Origin: Pyrocephalus nanus
Taxonomy: Eukaryota; Chordata; Aves; Passeriformes; Tyrannidae
Length of the DNA: 64,000 nucleotides
NCBI GenBank assembly: GCA_038380795.1
Contig: CM076262.1
Location: 72,994,629 to 73,058,628, forward strand
Reading direction: 5' to 3'
The position numbers and the translations under genes were made by a program. Positions 25,346 through 38,693 of this stretch are shown here, one piece after another. The notes under the pieces were generated by a model. That model ran no database searches and was not told the DNA's origin. It saw nothing but the letters and a program-made list of their open reading frames with translations. Position 1 is the stretch's first letter. Each line of letters begins with the position of its first letter.

Positions 25346-26114
25346 GCAGCAGTATTGATTACCAGCAAAGATGACAGCTCCATGCATCAGGGCATGGAGA
25401 GTGAAGTGCTGCCCTGTTTTCTGTTTGCACCAGAAGAACCACTCAGCATTGTCTGAGTGGGATTATTACCTGACTGGCAGCAAGAGAGCTTGATGAATCA
25501 TTTCTCATTCCAAAGCTCATTAAAATGTGAAAGGGCACTGCATTAGGTCCTTCCAAGCAAATCAGTGGAAAACTTTACTTCTTCATGGAAGAACCTCCAT
25601 CAGTATCAAGTTTTATCTTGCACACAGCTCACTGCAAACCCAGCCTGCCTGCCAGAACAATCTCTGCCCTTACTGGTGAGCAGCTAAAGCCTCTGTCAAC
25701 TCCCTGGGAGAAAAGTTGCTCTCAGAACCACAGCTGGGACTTGCATAGAAGTTCAATTACCTCTGAGGGGCTAAAAGTACTCCTGGGATTCAGGAGGTTC
25801 TCACCAACTCAAGCACAGAAAAGCTGTGCTGCCATCGACCGAAAGGAAAGCCCCTTCCCACTTAAATAGATCCCTGCACAGAAAGTATGCACTAAACCCA
25901 AAACTGCTTCTGTGATGCATTCACACTAACTGCAAACCCAACCTTTCCAAGAAAGCCCTGATTAAGTGCTGGAGACAAGCCAGATTTAGAAAATGAAGCA
26001 TTTCTATGAAAATTACAGATTCACTTCTATCGGCTGCGGAATTGTTTGTTTAAAGATGTTTCATCCTACCACACATTTAAAGTAAGCAGGTACACAGAAA
26101 GCTTTAGGACTTCT

Positions 26115-26325
26115 TTATCCTTTCCCTTGTCCTGTCACTCCAGGCCCTTGGAAATAGTCTCTCTCCATCTTCCTTGTGGGCTCCCTTCAGGTCCTGGAAG
26201 GCCACAATGAGGTCACCCCAAAGCTTCTCTTCTCCAGGCTGTACAATCCCAACTCTCCCAGCCTTTCCTCCCAGCAGAGCTGCTCCAGCCCTCTGATCAT
26301 CCTGGTGACCTCCTGTGGTTCAGCA
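26115..26325 (-). mobile_element. CR1 LINE fragment lacking its 3' end
   Basis: GTCCTGTCACTCCAGGCCC, then GGAAATAGTCTCTCTCC and GGCCACAATGAGGTCACCCC, is the reverse complement of the CR1 region just upstream of the 3' half seen in the plus-strand copies. It is very similar to 55,640-55,735. The expected 3' terminal half is absent. Confidence 0.85.
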
Positions 26326-26842
26326 CTGAAAGCAGAGGGAAATGGTGACTTGGACAGCCTGGCCTCAGCATTTCAGGAGGGGTCGATTTTACTGCCTCTT
26401 GACTACCTACTACGTTTGCTACACCAATAAATTTATCATGGAGATTTTGTTTGGTTGCTTTTGAGCAAAAAAAAGAAAAAAAGAAAAAAAAGCAATTTCT
26501 TGGGGAAGAAAAACCACCAGGTACAGTCTCTAAAAATGGGCCATTTTCAGCCAATTCAACTTAATTCATAATTCATCTTAATTGATGAGACGAGGAGTCT
26601 GTATTAAGCAAGTGCATATTGGTGAAAAAGTAAAACCACCACAATGAATCACTTAATACATCTTCCTGTGAAGTGGGGAAGGCATTCCTTTGACAGTGAC
26701 TGCTTTCTGTTGGAGCAAGGCAAGCTGCCCCACAGAATCCTGCGAGCTCCTGCCCCACACCTCCCAGCAGGGGCTGCAGATGGAGCCTCCTGGATACAAA
26801 GGCAGCGCAGGACTTTCAAGGGAAGATCTCAGTGACCTTTAG

Positions 26843-27275
26843 AATCACCACAGAGAACCACAGAATCATTAAGGTTGGAAAAGACCTCCAGGATCAGCAA
26901 GCCCAGCCTTTGACCGATCCCCACCCTGTCACCCAGCCCAGAGCACTGAGTGCCACATCCACTCATTTCTTGGACACCTCCAGGGATGGGGACTCCACCA
27001 CCTCCCTGGGCAGCCCCTTCCAATGCCTGACCATCCTTTCAGTGAAGAAATTCTTCCTGATGTCCAACTTGAAGCTCCCCTGGCGCAGCTTGAGGCCATT
27101 TCCTCTTGTCTTGTCCTTATTCCCTGGGAGCAGAGCCTGATCCCTATCTGACTACAACCTCCTGTCAGGGAGTTGTAGAGAGTGAGAAGGTCCCCCCTGA
27201 GCCTCCTCTTCTCCAGGCTAAACAACACCAGCTCCTTCAGCTGCTCCTTCTGTTATTTACCCTGCAGACCCTTCG
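26843..27275 (-). mobile_element. CR1 LINE 3'-end fragment, longest well-preserved copy
   Basis: About 430 bp in reverse orientation: CAGAATCATTAAGGTTGGAA, ACCTCCAGGATCAGCAAGCC, CCACCTCCCTGGGCAGCC, ATTTCCTCTTGTCTTGTCC and CTCCTCTTCTCCAGGCTAAA. This is a classic avian CR1 3' end. The tail reads as TTCTGTGG-type repeats on the minus strand. Confidence 0.95.
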
Positions 27276-28645
27276 ATCTGACTCACAGCACAGCTTCCAG
27301 AACACCCAGGTAGTTCTGGGCTCGCTGGGAACATGAGCTGAGCACAGGCAGAAGAACTGCTCCTTTTGGCAGCAGATCACAGCTCAGTCAGGGTGAGCTG
27401 GCTGTGAAGCCACGTTCTCAGCCAAACACTTCTTTTAACTCCTCTCCAACAGCTGGAGCCTCAAAGCAACATAAACTTAGCCAAGAGGCTGCAGAGCTCC
27501 CTGGGCTAAGGACCATGTCTTTATGTACCTTTATACTACATCAAATTATTATGATCACTCTCCTAGACCCATGCTGGTCATGCCACACCAGAATCCAGCT
27601 CTTTTTCCCTGGCAGAAAACAGGCACATGTTTTAGGAGCATGTTTCACTCCTAAGCATACCCTGTCCCCAATAACCAAGATCTTGGTTCTTTTTCCCTCT
27701 GAACCCTATCAGGGCTTCCTGCCATCTGCTAGTCTGTGACAGATGCTTGTGTAAGTGACAGATCAAGCTAAATATAAGATATCAACACCCCCGTCTGCTC
27801 CAACCGTTCCAAGTTTAGTATTCCTGCTGAACGTGAGGCCCTAAATATAGCAAGATAAAACAAAAACATCTTTTATGTCGAAGTATTCTTTAAGATTGAT
27901 GACACCTCAGCACAAGGAGTCCAAAGCTGAGCAGGGAAAGGGTGGGGACAACCTGAGAACACCCTCAGGAGATGAAAAGCATCATTTCCAACGCTGGAGC
28001 AAACCCCTCACCCAGATGAGGATGCTCTGTCCTGACCAGCAGCATGGTTGAACTTAGCCATGTTTACCACCATGGCTACAAAGCCAGTGTGGCAGGGAAG
28101 CTCCCTGCTGGAGGACAGCACTGCAGACAAGACCAGCTCAGCCTGGGGAGGGGACTGCCATATTTTCCAAGCCTGGAGGCCAGAAGCAGATGTTCCTCAT
28201 CCTGATCAGCAGAGCAAAGCTGGCCTCTTTTCCAGGGCTCCAGGGACACACATGCGTAGAAAAACTATCCTGCTCTCCTCCCCTAAAGCCACAAGGCTCC
28301 TGTGTCCTAAGGGACAGCGAAATCAAGGAACAGAGACCCTCTGCAGGCTGCAGAACACCCAGCAGCCACAGGAACTGCTGTCTCTGCAGAGCTTTCCACC
28401 TTGAAGTAACTCACAGTGCAAGTAGCTGCCATTTCACCCACCCCAGAAACCCAGGGACCCCTCAGCTAAGCTGACAGCTGCTTAGGTAAGCTAGCAGGGG
28501 AAAAAATGCTTTAAATATGGGAGTGGAATATACCACTGAAAACATGGTATGAGGGAGGGGCACATTTAAATAAGAGGTCATGGATGCCCACAGTGGACTT
28601 AGACAGCTACTCTGACTTGAAGGTTTTGGCTCCTTGTGATTAGCA

Positions 28646-28678
<33 letters not shown>

Positions 28679-29893
28679 GTCCCCAAACCACTTTGATAAC
28701 ACAAACCTTACACTGTTTTCTGGTCCCACTGCAATGCACAGATGCAGTCACAGTGCCTCTGCTGAACCAGAGCCAGAAACACCGTGACCTCTTCCTTCCA
28801 AGTCTTCCTCAGCAGCCTCCTGCTCAGGCACTGTTTACGTGACAACATGAATTGTTTTGTGAATTGAAGTGCAACCCAAACTCCTCACACTGTTTGGGCA
28901 GTCCTACTTTACTGCAAACAAAACCGAGTTGCCTCCTCTGACTCTGCATTTCGGTTCCACTGAGCTTTGGGTGACTTCAACGAGCTCTAGAGCACAGCCC
29001 CAAAGGGCTGAACACCCATCTCCAGCCACAGAGAGCTGGCTAAAAAGCAGGATGCTATGCACCATCAACCAGAAAATCCTCCCTTGCCTACCAGTTCCTT
29101 GAACACAAAGAACAATGACACTGAGTGAAGCAGGGAGGGCACTGTGCCTCTGAACTAAAGAGTTACATCTCGTTTTATTTCAGGTTCTCCGCTTCGGCTT
29201 CTTGATGGAAGTCAACAAGCATGAAAACACCCATATGAAAATGCCCCATTTCTGTGAGTCCTCCTGTGCTTAAAGCAGGCAAAGCTACCTACAGCACACA
29301 TTCAGAATCTACCCAGCAGAGCCAGTCAGTAAACCAGGACAGCAGAAGACAAGCCAAGGCACAAGCACACCTTCAACACAGCTCAGACTGAGCCTCAGTG
29401 CCCCCTAAGTGAGCTGTCAGTGTGGATCTGGTGTGCTGTGGAAGCCCCAGGTGATCAGGCTAATTAAGCCCTATTAGCGCCCTCAGGATCATGACACCAA
29501 GCCCAGGAGGCAGCCACGAACTGTAAACAGAGACCCAGAAAACGGGTGGACAACATTCCTGCACCATGCTCCACACATCCAACCTTCCCAGGGCTGGCAG
29601 GCACGGAACTCAAGCCTGGGCTGAAGCAGCTCGTGCAACCCAAGCCTCTCTGCACCAGAAGAACAGGATGCACAGCCCTGAAGTCCTCAGCGTTCACCTG
29701 CCCCTCCAACCCTGCCAGATCCCACAGTGCAATCCTTTCCCATCTGCAGAGCTTGCTTTGCTCCTGGCAACTTCATTTTCAATGCTACATCAGGTACCTG
29801 CAGCTTCATCCAGCCAAATCTTGGGAATTTTGAAGGCTGGAGTTTCCAATACCTCTCCAGATGACTCATTCCAGTGCTAACTACCCACACAGT

Positions 29894-29896
<3 letters not shown>

Positions 29897-29936
<40 letters not shown>
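29897..29936. repeat. poly(T) homopolymer (40 nt)
   Basis: Forty consecutive thymines, the longest homopolymer in the window. No retrocopy or CR1 end adjoins it. Confidence 0.95.
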
Positions 29937-29940
<4 letters not shown>

Positions 29941-32365
29941 CCTAATGTCCAATCTGAACCTTCTTAATCTCACTGGGGATTTTTCTTCATCTCAATATTA
30001 TTCCTCTTTCAGGCAGCTCCCATCCTCACCCATCAAACCCCCACACCAGCACACGCCACCTTGCCCTCCCATTTTCAAAAGTTTATGTAGGACATACAGC
30101 TGGGAAGCTCCTGTTAAATATGACCTAATTTGGTTCCAAGTTTAGCACTGCCAGGACATTTTCAGGGATGGGAATTTCACGGGTTTGTGGCTGTGCAGCC
30201 GTGTGATTTTATGAAATAGCATCCAAGAGCAGCATTTTCAGCGAGGCTCTGCAGAGCAGGATGTTTACAGGGGGATCACTTGTTTTCCAGTGTTCCCAGG
30301 GTCCCCAAATCTACCCAGGACCATTTGGCTGCCTCACACCAACACAAGTCTGTGGCTCTATTTCAAATATGTGGTTCTGCCTGCATCACAGAGGGCCCGT
30401 GGAGCTGTCAGACACCTGCAGCATTATTTTGAAATCATTATTTTGAAAGCATCTCAGAGAGAGACTGTGCAAAACAAGGTCGAGAGATCTGAGCACCAGG
30501 TGCAATACCAGCCCTTCCAAATATGAGAGAAGCAAACTGGGCAACCCTAACCCTCTACATTCTCAATGGAAGACATTAATCTAAAAGGAAACCTGCAAAC
30601 TGTGAGGATATAACTACCCTTGGTCACACTGTGCAGCTCCCTTTGGATCCAGAAGGACCACAAGAGAATAATAATGCAGTGGTGCTTACAGCATTGTTTT
30701 ACTTCAGAGGGGAAAAAAAAAAAAAAAAAAGAAAAAAGCCCCAAACCTCAAAATCCATGTTAGAAAGACTTGATTATGCATTCTGACACGAAGAACAAAA
30801 TGAATGGGCACAAGGAGGCAGGAGATGCAGTGTAGGCGATTCTCAGCAGAGCACTTAACAGAAGCAAAAAATTCTGCTTGAAATATAATTTGGACGTAAT
30901 AAGTGGATTGAAATCCAAATGTAATTGCAGAAATGAGCAGTAGCTGTGGGCCACACGGTATCAGAGAGCACTAACACCACCCTGGAGGTGATAAGAGGTT
31001 CTTAACTCCATCAGTGTAAATACCTGGATTTCAAAGGATCCTTCACTGAGTACATCAAGGCTAAAGGAGACCCATGGATTTCAAAACAATCTGGCATATT
31101 TAGGCAATGAAAAATGGGATAAACTCTGTTGCCTGATCTGGCCAAGCTGCCTGCATCCTTTTGCAGGGTTTGTCTACACAGGGAAACGTGAGTGGGCAGA
31201 GAGATCCCCTCAGCCAGGGAGCTACGAGAGCAGCTTTGCAGCCACATCAGAAATGAAGTGCCCAGAAGTCAATGAACTAATTTAAGACACAGCTTCTCTG
31301 CAGACATGAGTCCATGTCTACACAGTGCCTTAAATAGCACACAGTATGGATTCTCCAGCTGGGGCTGTGTAGACATGCTGCACAGATACCTCAAATTATT
31401 ATTGCCTGGATTTCTGGGGTCGTCTCAGCACAGAAGGAACCCAGAACAATTCCATTCAAGCGTGACAAAAAGACCTCAAGGGCTCTATTTAGGACGAAGG
31501 GGTTTTTTCTGCCCTAATTTTATTCCCCCTTTCTGCTTTCAGAGATCTGCCCAGTCTCTCTCACACGAAATGTTACATCAAGTCCAGGTAAAAAAAGCTG
31601 AGGGAAGTGACAGACACCTTGAAGAACCAAAGAGCAGAGTGAGGAATTAACTGTCACGAAGGGAAAAGTCACAGTCAAAAGACACTGGGGGGAAAAAAAA
31701 TGCAAGATGTCACACTTTCCAATGATTAAACACTTTCTGAAGATGTTTGAATGGCAAGGAAGGTTGCTGAGGATTTTTGCATCTCACTTAAAACCAGGAC
31801 AACTGGGAACTCCAAGCCTCCATGCTCAAAGGACTGGATTTGTATCATTCAGATGTATTAATCAAGAGTTACTTTTAGATGAATGGGCAAGCAGGAGTTC
31901 ATGGAGCACTGAATTTCTTCAGGCCTAATCACTAAGCTGATGGGATTCCCATTGCTAGAAACATATGGCTGCAAGCCATGTAAACCCTGAAAAAGATCAA
32001 AATATTAATCATTTAGTCTGACCAGAAATTATCCATCAAAGCCCTTTTCAGCCAAAAGTGGGGATAAAAGTTGAGTTAGCTTGTCCATAAAATGCTGATA
32101 TTCAGAGAGTCTCTAAAGCCTTTGGGATTTCTGACCCTCCAGCAAGTTTTATCCTCTCTACATGACAAGATCTGCTCCCTCCCCCAGAGCAAGCAGAGAA
32201 AGATGTAGCAGGACTGGAGCTATGGGAGGTGGTACCCTCTGGAGAAGCTGTGCCTTTGATTCAGCAGATCTACACAGTCCCCTCAATAATTACTTCAGTA
32301 AATCAGGGAGCTCACTATAATGAAGTCTGCTGAATGTGTGAAACTTTTTTTCCAGCTCCCTTTCA

Positions 32366-32370
<5 letters not shown>

Positions 32371-32407
<37 letters not shown>
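32371..32407. repeat. poly(A) homopolymer (37 nt)
   Basis: Thirty-seven adenines. It forms an inverted pair with the T31 run at 32,923-32,953, about 515 bp away. Confidence 0.95.
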
Positions 32408-32409
<2 letters not shown>

Positions 32410-32918
32410 AGTCAAAATAGTCTTTTGCTTGGGGATTTTTTTTTTTCTCTTTTGGGGAAGACAAAAGTTTTCTTCTGCCAACAAGAGAACTCTTGGGTAT
32501 GTTGCTGAAAATTTCTGCAGAAAAGAGAAAGCTGCTACTTCAAATCACGGTTTTGCTTGTTTCAAAAGATCTCTCCAGGTAGTTTTCTCCAGCTGAGATT
32601 TTTATATTGTTTAAAGTAAGTAAAGTGAGGAAAGTGAAAGCACCTCGCTCTTCTACTTCAGCAGCTGAAAACATCCCTATTTCCAGAGTATTGGTGGAAT
32701 ATCCTTTAGGCCAAAGTTTCACGTCTCTTCCACCTCATAAGCAAGGAAGTTCTGTGGCACACCTGCTTTGGGTGACTCCTGACCCCTTCTTTATTTCCTC
32801 TGACTCTTACATTCGCACCAAAACTCCTGCCCCTGGACAAAAGCACACACCCCTCCTTCTGCTCCTCTGGAAATTGGATTTCAGGTCAAAAAATCCCCTA
32901 AACCAAAAGAATCTAAGT

Positions 32919-32922
<4 letters not shown>

Positions 32923-32953
<31 letters not shown>
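32923..32953. repeat. poly(T) homopolymer (31 nt)
   Basis: Thirty-one thymines, complementary to the A37 run upstream. Confidence 0.95.
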
Positions 32954-34299
32954 CTGATTCCTCAGAGGCTGCTGGTCCCAGATTAGGATGAAACTCCCAG
33001 CCTATAATTTTGTCCATATTCTCTTTCATAGACAATGATTGACTAGAATGAAGATATGAGTGATTTATGCCTGGATTTTAACGGTGGCAGCATCTGTTTC
33101 ACTCTGCCATCAGCTCACAGCGATGTTTCCACTGTCTCCTCGGGCTATGATGAATGTAATTTTCCAATGTTTGCCTGAATCCCACACAGCAGTAATCAGC
33201 AATTATCAAAAGCAGCAAACACAAATAATTAAGATATTTCCATGACATCCAAGCACAGTCTCCTCTGGGATGTGTGCCTCTCATTGCAATGGGTAAAATG
33301 TTGTCTGTACCACGGGAAAAATCACCTTTATCTCCATGTCTGGAACCCAGCTCAAGGAAGTTGGACAAAACAGTGTGGGTGAGGCATCCAAGTGATTTTA
33401 CATTTTCAAAAGGGAACCAGGGGCTGATTAACAACCAGAATCTCACTGCTTCTACTGAGATTTACTTCAGGTTACTCTACAGAAACTCTGAAAGAAAGAG
33501 TGCAGCAAAGAATAAACCAGTCTTCTCTTCATTCAACAAAAAGTATTACCTGGAAAAGTTCAAATAAATGAGAACTAGCATGACCTTTTTTTATCTCCGT
33601 TTCCCCATCAGTCACAATCTCGGCTCCCACAGAGATGCTGCTCACACAGGTTGTAAATCAAATGAGTCAGAGAGCTTTTCTCCCATTTATCCATAAAACA
33701 CCTGCCTCACCCCAGATGTTACTGAATAGTAATAATCAGAGAGGGCTTTATTTGAAACACTAATCACCAAGATTATATTAAAAAAAAAAAAAACACAAAA
33801 ATCCTTGTTTTAACCCATGTTTTTAGTGTAGTCCCACTCTGGGATCCAGGGCTCTGTTTTACCTGGTGCTTCACACCAACAGTTCCTGTCTTTGAGCGGG
33901 TAGCAAAGCACACAGATTTCATCTGGACTGACTGCAAAACACCACTCAAACAACAACATCCACTGCTATTCTGCATGTCATCGTTGATGTAATTCCTGCC
34001 CAGTGACATATTAAGAGGTGCTGAACTCAACAGGAATTTAGGGCACTTGGAAAGATCAGCTGGGAAGCGCACGGACATCCACACAGACAAACGCCCTCGG
34101 TTGCTCCCTGCTGCCATAAGCTGCTTTTGTACCACGATATCATGGCTGATTCGTGCTCATTCACTTCGAACTGGTAATCACACAGGGCCACTGGCTTGCC
34201 TGGAACTCAACCCAGCTAAACCACTCGAGTGGTTCTCAGTCTGCCTCCCTGCTCCAGAGCTGGTGGCTTCATCCCCTCCCTTGGCACCTCCTGTGAGGG

Positions 34300-34574
34300 C
34301 CTGGAGTGACAGGAAGAGGGGCAATGGCTTCAAACTGACAGAGAGCAGCTTTAGATCAGATATCAGGAAGAAATTCTTTACTGGAGGCCCTGGCACAGGT
34401 TGCCCAGAGAAGCTGTGGCTGCCCCATCCCTGGCAGTGTCCAAGGCCAGGTTGGATGGGGCTCTGAGCAGCCTGGGACAGTGGAAGGTGTCCCTGCCCAC
34501 TTAGGTTGGAACAAGATGACCTTTAAAATCCCTTCCAACCCAGGCCATTCTATGATTCTATGGTTCTGTGATCC
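34300..34574 (+). mobile_element. CR1 LINE 3'-end fragment
   Basis: This copy begins near GGAGTGACAGGAAGAGGGG and contains GGCTTCAAACTGACAGAGAG and the GTTGCCCAGAGAAGCTGTGG block. It ends with ATTCTATGATTCTATGG. About 15 bases are deleted relative to the 14.7-kb copy at the GTGGGCAGGCCCTGG position. Confidence 0.92.
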
Positions 34575-37500
34575 TCCCCTACCCTGAAACAAACCAAAAA
34601 AATTCCCTGAGGTGTATCCAATAACTTCCTGTGAGATGTAGAGGAGTCAAGTCACACCCTGCCAGCCATGACGCTCTGAAAATACACAGATTGTTTAATT
34701 CCCTTATCATCATCCCTGCTCATCAGTGTTTCACCATGGACTGCAACAAGTCCTGAAGCTGGGTGTCAGTTTTAGTGCAGTTTTAGACTGCATTTGAGAA
34801 GATTCACCTCCAAAGTGGTTATGTTTGTAGAAAAAAAGGCTGGTACATGTTTTTAACGATGTCCTGCACAAAGTAAGACACACAAGCAGATTTGAAGTAT
34901 CACAGCAGGGATCTGCTGTGAGAGAAAGTTACTTTCTTCCATTACACTTCCAGATAATATTAATCTATAGGATGTTTTAGGCTCCCTTGTAAAAGCAAAT
35001 AAAGCCTGGAGCACAGTAACTTCCACTACAGTAAATCATATTTTTTTTGATACTGCTACACCAGCTTTATCAGGGGAGTGTTAAAAAATTCTGGAGAAGA
35101 GTAGGAATTAACAAGTTAGCTTTCTCTGTAGATGTCCTCACGAAAGCTGACATTTTCCATGTATCTCAGATAATATCAAATTAGTTCTCCAGCTATCACT
35201 CATGTTTCTCATAAACTGTTCCAAGTTAAATTCAAATCTATGCACAGTGAAAGAGAAGAATTTATGTCATCACTAGAACAGCACCACTGCTTGGAGGCCT
35301 ATGGGCTAAATAAAGGATGTTCATGTATATATTTCATTGCCTCCAATTTTTAATTTTATTATCTTAAGCATACATTCTCTGTGATCACATTCCTTTTGTA
35401 ACCCAATCACAGGAGTGAGAACTTAATGAGAATTTTTAAAGAGGAACACAGGAACCAAGAGACCAGCACTCTGCTCCCTGTCTCCCCATCCCAAATGTGG
35501 GACTGTGTGGACACACCAACCTGCTCTGAAGCAGGACTGAGCTGCTCTCCGTGCTGGAGGATTTCAGCAGCCTTTTTTAAAGTGTCCTAAAAAAGGCTGA
35601 GACCACAGACATCTGAAGACCAGGAGAAGTACATCACAGCCCTGTCAGCCAGAATGCATGCCTTGAATATGCATTAGCAATAGTGGCTCCACACCATGCA
35701 GTGATACCCAGCTTCCATTTGCTACCTTTAATTAATAATTGAAGGTATTGACTGCCATAGTTTCCGACTGCTGTGTAGCATCCTCTGACAGGTAGATTGA
35801 TACCCTGTATTAACACAGCACATCCTGAGCAGTCCCCAAACCCTTCACTGATTTAAGGGGCTGACACACAGCGCTCCCTTCCCACTTTTGAGACGCAGCT
35901 ACTCCCGAGACAAAACGCTCCTGAACAGCAGCACACTGGAATGCTACCAGAGGATGAGAACAGCACATGAAATATTCACAGGGCACACACACACAGAGCC
36001 ACAGCAGAGCAGAGCAGAACTCCACTTCTGCCCAGACATCAGGGAGGCCCCTCAGCTTATAATGACACCGAGGTCTTGCTGCATTCCTTGCCCCAAGCAT
36101 TGACAAGATGCCCCTTAGTGCCAGGCTGGAGAGCAGTTCAGCAGTACCCCAGGAGCACTGGGCTTCACTCCACACCAAACACTGAGACTTGCTGGAGCAG
36201 TCAGCAAGAATTTCACACAACAGTGTTCCTGACAGAGTGGCCACAGCACATAAAACATGGCAATGCTCTGGCTCATGACACCTCTCTGTCCCAGACAAAC
36301 ACAGGAGGAAGCACAAAAGCAGAAAGGGAAAAGGTGCCAAACGCTAAGAGCCCAAAGGCCAGGAGCCAGTGTGGTAGGAAGTCCACAGGAAGAGGTTAGC
36401 CCATCAATTTATTGCACAAATGTGTTCAGGACAAGCAGGTTTACATCAGATCAGTGTTTTCCTGAGAGGCATAAATATTTCTCATGTAGTATTTGGAGCC
36501 TTAAAATTAACCCATTCTTTTGCTGAGCCATTCCTGCTGCCCTTGAACACCACGCTGACGCTGTTCACACCCAGCAGCAGCTCCTGCAGCACTCCTGTCT
36601 CGCCCTCCTCAGGGTTTAAATATTGAGTATCACAGGAGTTTACATTAAAGCCCCATTAGCAGCAAATGCTCTTGCCCTGGAACGCCAGCCATTTTTATCA
36701 TCTCAATAATCATAACAAAGGCATGCACCCCCCAAGTAACAGAGATCTTTTTAATGGCGTGGGTTTGTTAGTCTTTCCCAAATAATTAATGCCAAGATTA
36801 ACTCAATTTAAGCCAAACAAAAACCAAACCAGAACAAAAAACACAAAACAAACAAACAAAAAAGACAATTAAAAAATTCCCCCTCTTTTGGGAGGAAACC
36901 ACCCAAAGTACATTTTTGGAAACATTCATTTACACTTTTATCTTTTCTGATTCCTACAGAAAAACAGTCTGCAACTGAAACAAACAAATTTAGTGGCACT
37001 GATTGAAGCTGCCTCTATCAGGTTTGAGAGAAACGAGTGTATCCATGAGTATTTCAGGAACATTTGCAAGTGATTTATTTGCACCAAAAGCCACGGCAAC
37101 AGTCAAGGTTCAGGATTCAAGTTCATAACAATGTTTGGATAAGTAGAAAAGGAAGCAAAGGAAAGGTACCTGCCTTGTGAGCTGAGATTGGCTCTTTTTT
37201 TTCAGCTGAAGATCAACAGTGCCCACTGAAAAAAGAATGGCAGGCTCAAAGAAGAAAGGAAGACACATCTGAACACCTACCATTGCCTGAGTGATTCCTC
37301 TTGAAGGCAGGACCCTGTTGGCAGTGCCAGCTCCCACCATCAATCCACAATGTGTAAGGAACAAAATGCCACAAGAATCTGGAAGACCATTCAGAATGCA
37401 GTGCAGAACTTTGCATGCAGATGTGTGTTCACAATGGCTAGGCAGCAATGAGCTAAACATTCAATAAATTAAATTTATTTTTTTTCCCCAACCTGAAAAA

Positions 37501-38654
37501 TAGTTTAAGTCTATATTAATGTTCTCAGAATTCATGGAAAAGTACCTGGAGAATCTTTCCATGGCTTGTCTGGAAAGCCAGGGGTTTGGATGGCTGCTTT
37601 TTTTTTTCTTTTTCTTCCTTGCTCACCACTGAATTATTCATAACAAAGTTCAGCCTTGTACCGAGCTTGATGTGTTCCTTGCCAAACAGAAACAGCTCTG
37701 CTGCAGAAGCAGGATGAGGCTCCGTGGATGTGGATGTGGATGTGTGTGCACCACCCCGGAGTGTCCCTGTGGGCTCAGCCACTCATTTCCCTGCTGAACG
37801 TGCCTGTACCTACCAAGACGAGCAAGGTGAGGTGTTCCTTACACCAGGGACTGAAACGCTGAAGGAAACTCCCCACCGATGCAGGTGCCTTGGGTCTGCC
37901 AAGCCTTCCCATCATTTGTACACACCAAAGATGTTGGGATCCCCTGCAGGGACTGTGGGCTGTACAGTCCGGGGCACTGTGGGGCTCCAAAGCCACTTCC
38001 CACTGCCCCTGGATTTCCCCACAGCAGGGAAACTGGGCGTGGGTGAGCCACAAACTCCCCACACTCTGCTGCTGGCCAGGCAGGGTGGGAATGGTGACCC
38101 AACCAGCCTTTCTGATGCAGCTCTCTCACAGTCAGTGCTCCCCTGCTCCTCCAAAGCCAAATGTGCCACTGCTCCTGCCTAGTGAGAGGAGGCCACCAAA
38201 TATACCATCTACAATTACGTTTTCATCTTCTAGCTGCAGAAGGTTTTCTATTCAAGAGTCATAATTGTCTTCTGGTTGGAATAAAGTGTGAGGTATTTTG
38301 GGAAGCTCTCAGAGAAGCTGAGTGGATTGAAGTATTGTTGTGCTAATTAAAGCTTCTCTGATTTTCCAGCGCTGAATCTCAGCACTCTGTGAAAGGGAGC
38401 ATTTTTTATGGCAAGACCAACCACGGGATGCAGTGCAACTCTGAAGGTACCCGTGAGAAGCCCCGAGTACAGAATGTTTCTCCTTTTCTCAGCAGACTGA
38501 AAAGGAGCATCAAATCATGGTCTCTCTCCAGGCTTCTGAGGGGAGAAGAGACAATCCTGTTCACTTCTGTGGGCTCTGGCTTACTCCAGGAGCACACATT
38601 TGCAGGGTTTGGCTGGGGCAGTTCGTGGCAGCTGCTCTCGGGGACAGCACTAAA

Positions 38655-38693
38655 TCAGATGGTCTGATTTTCTCTGGCAGTCAGACCATCTGA
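38655..38693. repeat. perfect 13-bp inverted repeat
   Basis: TCAGATGGTCTGA (38,655-38,667) and TCAGACCATCTGA (38,681-38,693) are exact reverse complements separated by 13 bases. Three further pairs are possible outside one mismatch. Confidence 0.95.

Larger units (their letters stand above)
27276..34299. other. noncoding; long homopolymers, no CR1 seen
   Basis: About 7 kb without a recognisable gene or CR1. It holds long homopolymers: T27 at 28,652-28,678, T40 at 29,897-29,936, A37 at 32,371-32,407 and T31 at 32,923-32,953. Short open frames here show no known domain. Confidence 0.5.

Noticed and set aside
30543..30556. Telomere-like AACCCTAACCCT
   Set aside because: Only two units; not a telomeric array.
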